Assembly: GCA_020634435.1 (NCBI GenBank)
Contig: JACKBS010000004.1
Span: forward strand, 620,001 to 684,000
Length of the DNA: 64,000 bases
From: Ardenticatenaceae bacterium
Lineage (GTDB): Bacteria; Chloroflexota; Anaerolineae; Promineifilales; Promineifilaceae
Direction of reading: 5' to 3'
Shown here: positions 58,949-64,000 of the stretch, one piece after another
How the letters are laid out: the number at the start of each line of letters is the position of its first letter
How positions within the stretch are numbered: position 1 is the stretch's first letter
Position numbers and translations under genes: made by a program
Notes under the pieces: generated by a model
What the model was told of the DNA's origin: nothing
Database searches by the model: none
What the model saw: the letters and a program-made list of their open reading frames with translations, nothing else

Positions 58949-60969
58949 GGATTACCTACCGTTGTTTGCCCAACCCAAATACGGTCAGCTACACCATCAC
59001 CATCAGTGATAATCGACAAACGCTGGCCACTGTCTGGACGATACAGGCCCAGCTGCAAATGATACAACCCAGGCACCGCATTCGGATCAATCGGCACGGT
59101 ATGAACCTGGACAAAACGATCCCCCGGCTGCAAACCAGCCATACGCACATCCAGCCAATCCTGTTGCCCCCAAATATCTACGCCATCGCTTGTCAGATGG
59201 ACAAAGGCCACCAGCGGCGTCGAATCAGCCACATCCACCTGCCAATAAGTCACAAAGCGCACGGCATCGCCAACGATCTCCGGCTGGGACGCGGCCAACA
59301 GATGCAGCCGATTGTCAAAATTGATGGGCAATTGAGGCGCGGGCAGATGAAGAAAATCGGGAGGCCAGGAAACGGCCGTTTCCGCCACCACCTCCGCCAA
59401 TCGTGTCTCAAACTGGTCCGCAGCCGACATCGAAAATTTGCGATACTGCTCAAAAACTTGCTCCGATGAACCCGCATCAGCCACAAACAAACTTTGCAAT
59501 TCAGGATCGTACTGCTGCGGTCCAAGCGGTGCTTCGGGGAAATAATAAGCTGCGGGGAACCCTGCCGCAGGCCAGACCCAGGCACCCGCCGGATTAAACC
59601 AGCGAACGGCCGTACTGTCCCCCGGCGTCGCCAAATCAAACGCAAGCGCGTTCCACGGCTGCCAGTAGCTCACATACGGCCCACCCACCAGCACAACCCC
59701 GTCTGTGGAATTGGTTTGCACGGCATCAGCAACGGCCGTAATCCCCGCCTGATAAAGTTCTGCCACCTCCGGCTGCCGGTTCCATGTCTGGAAAAACGCC
59801 AACCCATCTGCCACGCCCGGTGCGATAAACAGCAGCGCCACCAAAGCGGTTGCCGCGATGGGTTGTCGCGCCTTCAACCATTGCCACGCTTGCGTCACGC
59901 CTACGCCCAAAAAAATGTAGGCCACTGGCTGAGCCACAATGCTGTGCGTCACGCTGGCGGCTGGCGGGGCAATCATCGAAGGACCGGTCCCGCCGAAAAA
60001 CCAGAGCAGCAGCAGGGCAAATTTGGGCTGTCGCCAGCGCCGCAATACCCAGAGCAGCCCACCCAGGAAAAAGAACACGGTGAGGATGCCAAAGATGGGA
60101 CGGCCGTACTCGTTGTACAGCCAATCCTGCTCACCTTGAATCACGTACATGCCCAGCGCCCGCACCGTCAGGTTTAGCACGGGCAGCGGATCGCCCTGAC
60201 GCAGGGCCACAATCGCCTGATTGAGCAGCTCCAACCGCTGTTCGCCAGTGGGATTAGCAGCGATGGCCTGCCACAACGGCCAACAAAGCAACGCGGCAAT
60301 CACGCCAAGCACTGCAAATCGGGGCCAGCGCGTTTTGAACTTTTGCCAGTGGAAAACGGCCGTAAACAGCACAAAGCCCACAAAAATGGCCGGCAGCACC
60401 CGCCCCGCCAGATAAGTGTACACACCCGCCGCCCAAAAAAGCCCTGCCAATGCCCCGTCGGACAGACCACGCCATGTTTGCGTAGGCGAACGTTCCCAAC
60501 TGCGCCACAAAAAATAGATCATCAACGTGGCAAAAGCGGTCACCGCACCGACGCGCAGCCCCACCCGACTGTACAAAATCGCCCAGAACGAGACGGCGAG
60601 AAAAGCCGTTGCCAACAGCCCAACGCGACGCCCCAACAGCTTCTTAGCCACCAACCAGGTCGCCGCAAGTTCAATCATGCCCAGTACCACCGACGGCAGC
60701 CGCAGGCTCCAGTCGGATTCACCCAGCAGCGCCAGACTGCCTGCCTGCAAGTAATGGTACAGCGGCTCATGCCCCCACGATTCGGCGAAGTACAACGGCC
60801 GTTCCCCGGCCAGCACCCGCCCCGCCATCAAGTAATTTTGCAGCTCATCGTAGCGCAAACCCGGCGGCGCCTCATCTAAAGCCACCACGCGCAGCCCAAA
60901 CGCCAACAGCAGCAGCCCCGCCAGGAGCAGCTTCTCGTTCAGTTTGGCTTGTGGCGTTGGCACATTCAT
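58945..60969 (-). CDS. GT39-like membrane protein with C-terminal beta domain (F)
   Basis: 674 aa from ATG 60969, with GGAG nine bases upstream. An N-terminal extension from 61023 is unlikely. The first loop has GLRYDELQNYLMAG, then WGHEPLYHYLQAG. The membrane part includes a conserved region with YSRVGLRVGAVTAF. The C-terminal beta domain (LVAFVHLTSDGVDIWGQQDW, GLYHLQLGLYRPDSGQRL) matches neighbours. First gene of a two-gene translationally coupled unit with 57035-58948. Confidence 0.72.
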   Translation of the reverse strand: MNVPTPQAKLNEKLLLAGLLLLAFGLRVVALDEAPPGLRYDELQNYLMAGRVLAGERPLYFAESWGHEPLYHYLQAGSLALLGESDWSLRLPSVVLGMIELAATWLVAKKLLGRRVGLLATAFLAVSFWAILYSRVGLRVGAVTAFATLMIYFLWRSWERSPTQTWRGLSDGALAGLFWAAGVYTYLAGRVLPAIFVGFVLFTAVFHWQKFKTRWPRFAVLGVIAALLCWPLWQAIAANPTGEQRLELLNQAIVALRQGDPLPVLNLTVRALGMYVIQGEQDWLYNEYGRPIFGILTVFFFLGGLLWVLRRWRQPKFALLLLWFFGGTGPSMIAPPAASVTHSIVAQPVAYIFLGVGVTQAWQWLKARQPIAATALVALLFIAPGVADGLAFFQTWNRQPEVAELYQAGITAVADAVQTNSTDGVVLVGGPYVSYWQPWNALAFDLATPGDSTAVRWFNPAGAWVWPAAGFPAAYYFPEAPLGPQQYDPELQSLFVADAGSSEQVFEQYRKFSMSAADQFETRLAEVVAETAVSWPPDFLHLPAPQLPINFDNRLHLLAASQPEIVGDAVRFVTYWQVDVADSTPLVAFVHLTSDGVDIWGQQDWLDVRMAGLQPGDRFVQVHTVPIDPNAVPGLYHLQLGLYRPDSGQRLSIITDGDGVADRIWVGQTTVGNP

Positions 60970-61064
60970 CAAGAATAACTCCACAATGGAAGTAATAGGG
61001 CAAGAAGTGTTGTCATAAATCAAATAGCGCTAAAAAGGAACTTAATACCACGCCCAGTATATGC

Positions 61065-61777
61065 TCAGTGTTGATGGTGATAAAGAAGAGCTAATAAAGT
61101 AAAGCGGCTGCTAAAATCATTAACGAAGCCGTAGTCCTTTGACAGGCACAAGAAAACGATGGTTCGCCTGTCAATAGGAGAGAACATCTGTATTTTGTAG
61201 CGATTATCGCCCAAGACGAACCACACTTCAAGCGTCACTTCTTCCAACAGTGCGATGGCTTCATGGCTATCATAGACATTGGTTGGGGCGAGATGAGGAG
61301 CCACGGATATTTGGAGAGAGGCAAATGACAAAGCTAAGATTAGTTTCCAGCCAGAATACAAACCATGGTAATCTAACTTATTCCAATGGGCTTCGGCATC
61401 AATAGAGGAATGGGGAACTAGCCCTATCTCCCGGTCTTTTTTACGCTAAACGCCACCTTTTGCTTTCACGAGGCTACAGTCTACAGCACGATCGGTTTGA
61501 ACCCAAAAGACCCATTTAAGGAAGGCATCAGCTGAGGAAGGTTTGCTAATTGTTTTTTCCACGTCCGCCGCGAGGGAAATGGCCCATCTATTTGCAGCGG
61601 GCCTTTAAACTGCTGGCCAACTGCGCTTTCTTGCTCGAGGAAAGTCAACAAACGATAGGCTGTGTACAGGCGTTTGACCATCATGGTGATTAGAACTTTG
61701 GCAACGATTCGCTCGGGACAAAAGTAGGGTTGTTCTGGCCTACGTTTGCTAATGCGACGAGAAGTATTTTGTAACAT
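61065..61777 (-). pseudogene. IS4-family transposase remnant
   Basis: Reading from the ATG at 61777 (GAGGAGGT upstream), the N-terminal part has the family block FPSRRTWKKQLANLPQ. The next pieces, in other frames, carry RAVDCSLVKAKGGV, a stop where the family has Trp, then RKKDREIGLVPHSSIDAEAHW (catalytic region), and LYSGWKLILALSFA. The C-terminal part at 61361-61065 continues with VWFVLGDNRY. One nonsense codon and at least one frameshift make this a decayed gene. Two short open frames at 61065-61361 and 61481-61777 are its pieces, not separate genes. Confidence 0.75.
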
Positions 61778-61946
61778 TTGGTTACCTCCTCGTATTTTGT
61801 CTAGTAACCCACTATTACGGAGGTTCCGTGTAGCTTCACGACTTGTATGGATTCCTGTTTCTACTCATGATTATCACTTATTTAGTTCTCTGTGATACAC
61901 GATTCCTTCAATTTGAAGAGTTTCAGTTAAGTTAAAGCATAATGAT

Positions 61947-62951
61947 TTACTCTGGTAGCTTCATCTTCATCCACGGCGCTGAGTTGTGGAAGTTGGCCGC
62001 GGCGCTGCCAGGCGGTACCAGTGCATCACACGCGGCACGAACATCGTCCCCCAATGTCATTTCCAGTACCGGTAAATAATGCGCCAATTGCTCCAGCGTG
62101 CGCGGCCCGATGAGCGGCGCGGTGACGCCTGGCTGGTCTTTGACCCACAAAACGGCTAACTGCGCTGCCGAAATCCCTACTTCTTGCGCCAACTTCACAA
62201 ATTCGTTACCGACTTCAATGCCCCGTGCCGTAACGCGCTCCGCGTAGATGCCGCCGCGCAGCTGCGCCCGCGACGCTTCAGGATAGTTGGCGGCGTCGGC
62301 GTAGCGACCCGCCAAGATACCCATCGCTAGCGGCGACCAGGGCAGCAAGCCCAGTCCATGCGCCTGGGCCATTGGCACCAATTCATTTTCGATGCGGCGA
62401 TCGAGCAAATTGTACGGTGGCTGCTCGGAGACAAAGCGCACATAACCGCGCAGCTCGCTCACCATGATGGCTTCCATCACCTTCCAGGCCGGGGCGGTGG
62501 AGCTGCCGATGTAGCGCACCTTGCCCGCCCGCACCAAATCGGTCAGCGCGGCCAACGTTTCCTCGATGGGCACCTCAAAATCGGGACGGTGTAGCTGGAA
62601 CAGGTCAATGTGGTCGGTTTGCAACCGCCGCAGGGAATCTTCGCACGCCTGGATGATGTGGAGACGGCCGTTTCCTCTGTCATTCGGTCCCGGCCCCGTG
62701 GGATAATGCACTTTGGTGGCGATGAGGACTTGTTGGCGACGGCCGTTTTCTTTCAAGGCTCGCCCAATAATCCGCTCACTTTCCCCCTGCGCATAGCTAT
62801 TGCTCGTGTCGATAAGGTTAATGCCTGCATCAATCGCCCGGTTAATAATTGCGCGGGATTCATCTTCGGGGGTGGGGTTAGCGAAGTTGTCTGTTCCCAG
62901 GCAAAGCGGCGCAATCTTCACCCCGCTGCGGCCCAATTGTCTGTATTCCAT
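61947..62951 (-). CDS. Aldo/keto reductase
   Basis: 334 aa. NADPH-dependent carbonyl reductase. The catalytic tetrad is visible: Asp in NLIDTSNSYAQGESE, Tyr in the same block, Lys in ATKVHYP and His in LHRPD. The opening MEYRQLGRSGVKIAPLCLGT is typical of the YajO/Tas-like AKR group. Substrate unknown. GGAA precedes the ATG, near the repeat at 62972. Confidence 0.88.
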   Translation of the reverse strand: MEYRQLGRSGVKIAPLCLGTDNFANPTPEDESRAIINRAIDAGINLIDTSNSYAQGESERIIGRALKENGRRQQVLIATKVHYPTGPGPNDRGNGRLHIIQACEDSLRRLQTDHIDLFQLHRPDFEVPIEETLAALTDLVRAGKVRYIGSSTAPAWKVMEAIMVSELRGYVRFVSEQPPYNLLDRRIENELVPMAQAHGLGLLPWSPLAMGILAGRYADAANYPEASRAQLRGGIYAERVTARGIEVGNEFVKLAQEVGISAAQLAVLWVKDQPGVTAPLIGPRTLEQLAHYLPVLEMTLGDDVRAACDALVPPGSAAANFHNSAPWMKMKLPE

Positions 62952-62971
62952 CTCGTTTTCCTTTTATTGAA

Positions 62972-63067
62972 AATTTTGACGCAAAGAACGCAAAGATTTT
63001 CAAGAGGCAAAGGGAACTCTCTTTTTTCTTTCCACCCTTTGCTTCTTTGCACCTTTGCGTCAAAAAA
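62972..63067. repeat. Intergenic inverted repeat, TTTGACGCAAAG family
   Basis: TTTTGACGCAAAGAACGCAAAG on the left (core TTTTGACGCAAAGAACGC) and CTTTGCACCTTTGCGTCAAA on the right are arms that match the repeat at 6259-6353. It abuts the stop of the SDR at 63068. Confidence 0.8.
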
Positions 63068-63811
63068 TCATCGGGCCGTATAGCCAGCGTCCACGTTGAC
63101 CATCGCGCCAGTCATGTAGCTGGCGTCGTCGGAGGCGAGGAAGATCACGACGCGGGCAATTTCTACCGGGTCGGCCAGCCGCTCCATGGGCACGGTGCTG
63201 GCGATACGCTGCAAAATTTCTTCCGTCACCGGCTCGCTGCGCTCGGAGGCGAGCATGGGGGTGTTCACCTCGCCGGGGCAGACGGCGTTGATGCGAATGC
63301 CGTCCTTCACGTGGTCCAACGCCATCGCTCGCGTCAGCTGGTGCACAGCCCCTTTGGAGGCGCAGTAGGCGACCACGCCTGCGGCTCCCACGCCGCCCCA
63401 AATCGAGCCAAAATTAACGATGACGCCTTTTCCTTGCGGTTTCATCACGGCCACGGCGGCACGGCTGAGGTAAAAGATGCCGCTGACGTTGACGTTCATC
63501 ACTTTTTGCCACTGCTCGTTGCTGGTGCCCAGCGCATCGGCGCGAACGATGATGCCCGCAGCGTTGACGAGGATGTCGAGACGGCCGTATTTCCCCACCA
63601 CATCATCCACCACCTGCTGGCAAAAATCAGGGTCGCTCACGTCACCAACGGCCGTTTCTGCGCCAATTTCCTGGGCAACGGCCGTTGCTAACTCGGCATT
63701 CCGGTCCACAATCACTACCCTGGCCCCGGCTGCGGCAAACTCCCGCGCCGTCGCCGCGCCCATCCCCGACGCCCCGCCAGTCACAATGGCAATTTTGTCT
63801 GTAAAATCCAT
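63068..63811 (-). CDS. SDR-family oxidoreductase
   Basis: 247 aa from ATG 63811, with GGAGGG upstream. Classical SDR: TGGASGMG cofactor site, VNAAG, Ser in NFGSIWGG and the catalytic YCASK. Substrate unknown; similar proteins act on sugars, alcohols and acyl groups. It lies just upstream of the aldo/keto reductase on the same strand, separated by the repeat at 62972-63067, so co-expression is possible. Confidence 0.88.
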   Translation of the reverse strand: MDFTDKIAIVTGGASGMGAATAREFAAAGARVVIVDRNAELATAVAQEIGAETAVGDVSDPDFCQQVVDDVVGKYGRLDILVNAAGIIVRADALGTSNEQWQKVMNVNVSGIFYLSRAAVAVMKPQGKGVIVNFGSIWGGVGAAGVVAYCASKGAVHQLTRAMALDHVKDGIRINAVCPGEVNTPMLASERSEPVTEEILQRIASTVPMERLADPVEIARVVIFLASDDASYMTGAMVNVDAGYTAR

Positions 63812-63848
63812 GATGCCCTCCAATGTGTTAAGAATTCAACAATCAACT

Positions 63849-64000
63849 GTAGGGGCGAGGCGTTTGGCGACGCCCACCCATAAACGGCCCATCTTACCCA
63901 CAAACGCCTCGCCCCCGGCAAAACAACCATCCGGTTGGCCGCATCGCCGGGTCTGCAAAACAACGGTCTGGTTGGCCCAACATTGGGCGAGGCAGGTGGG
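63849..64000. repeat. GTAGGGGCGAGGCG repeat at the window end
   Basis: GTAGGGGCGAGGCGTTTGGC faces AACGCCTCGCCCC, and further CGAGGC/GCCTCG and GGTTGGCC units follow to 64000. No coding function was seen in this last stretch. Confidence 0.55.

Larger units (their letters stand above)
1..64000. repeat. Highly iterated palindrome ACGGCCGT, window-wide
   Basis: The 8-bp palindrome ACGGCCGT, often as the 10-mer AACGGCCGTT, occurs about 125 times by hand count, roughly once per 510 bp. Base composition alone predicts one or two. Most copies lie inside genes and are read in all three frames: T-A-V (as in ETAV or QTAV), N-G-R, and R-P-F/S/L (as in KRPF). Related copies with G, T or C as the first base occur about twenty more times. 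The pattern resembles HIP1 (GCGATCGC) of cyanobacteria. Its role here is unknown. Long stretches without it include 48.25-49.89 kb and 54.83-57.56 kb. Confidence 0.9.

Noticed and set aside
61065..61777. Two small hypothetical genes
   Set aside because: Their translations and the sequence between them reconstruct one IS4-type transposase with a stop and frameshift.
63781..63963. Small minus-strand open frame at the window end
   Set aside because: It lies over an intergenic GTAGGGGC-type repeat and the 5' end of the SDR; no supporting start signal.

Overview
The window looks like chromosomal DNA of a mid-GC, environmental bacterium. It is most probably a member of the Chloroflexota (Anaerolineae-like). 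This is an inference from the gene families: many large GT39-type membrane proteins with C-terminal beta domains, an F420-type LLM oxidoreductase, an EAD-like/TPR membrane protein, a Roadblock/receiver fusion, a CpaE-like receiver-ATPase, a PECR-like SDR and DUF2785. No rRNA, tRNA, CRISPR array or prophage was seen. Two genome-wide signatures dominate. The palindrome ACGGCCGT occurs about 125 times by hand count, roughly one per 500 bp. A large set of intergenic inverted repeats often supplies the stop codon of the gene before it and in a few places has entered coding sequence.

Layout. 0-1.2 kb: a partial gene and a decayed IS5-type element. 1.2-7 kb: a secreted LTD/endonuclease protein, a receiver-like/Roadblock/REP-transposase-like fusion, a Nei-type DNA glycosylase, and a DsbA/FrnE-family gene. 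The last has an in-frame TGA at the first cysteine of its CPFC motif followed by a small hairpin, making it a candidate selenoprotein. 7.0-8.3 kb: an intact IS3-family element with an A8 frameshift site, inserted inside an intergenic palindrome. 8.3-21 kb: an LLM oxidoreductase/DinB pair, an EAD-like/TPR membrane protein, two SDRs, an acyl-CoA dehydrogenase and APH-like kinase separated by a Fic gene, an ion channel, a hydrolase, a cNMP-binding histidine kinase, an MBL-fold hydrolase, a Nudix protein and a small DMT transporter.

21.5-26.5 kb: a MarR regulator with a consensus promoter, followed by a two-subunit ABC exporter. 26.6-35.3 kb: an acyltransferase, rhodanese, SulP transporter, ASKHA-like protein, MoeA, a lipoprotein, a flippase-like membrane protein and a C39-like peptidase with LysM. 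35.4-44.8 kb: a GT39-like protein, YqeK, a monooxygenase-fold protein, DUF2785, a MazG-like/HAD pair, TauE, an ECF sigma/anti-sigma pair and ArgH. 44.8-50.8 kb: a lone receiver, a receiver-CpaE fusion, a FecR-like protein, acylphosphatase, an AT-rich orphan with a HEPN-like R-x4-H motif, and PyrD. 50.8-61 kb: four GT39-like membrane proteins in two coupled pairs, separated by a secreted Fn3-like/laminin-like protein. 61-64 kb: an IS4-type remnant, an aldo/keto reductase and an SDR.

Genes that probably work together: MarR with the exporter; the acyl-CoA dehydrogenase with the APH-like kinase (an ACAD10/11-like hydroxy-acid route); ECF sigma with its membrane partner; and the GT39-like proteins as an envelope glycosylation set. 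Three genes have sigma70-like promoters so close to the ATG that leaderless transcripts are likely.
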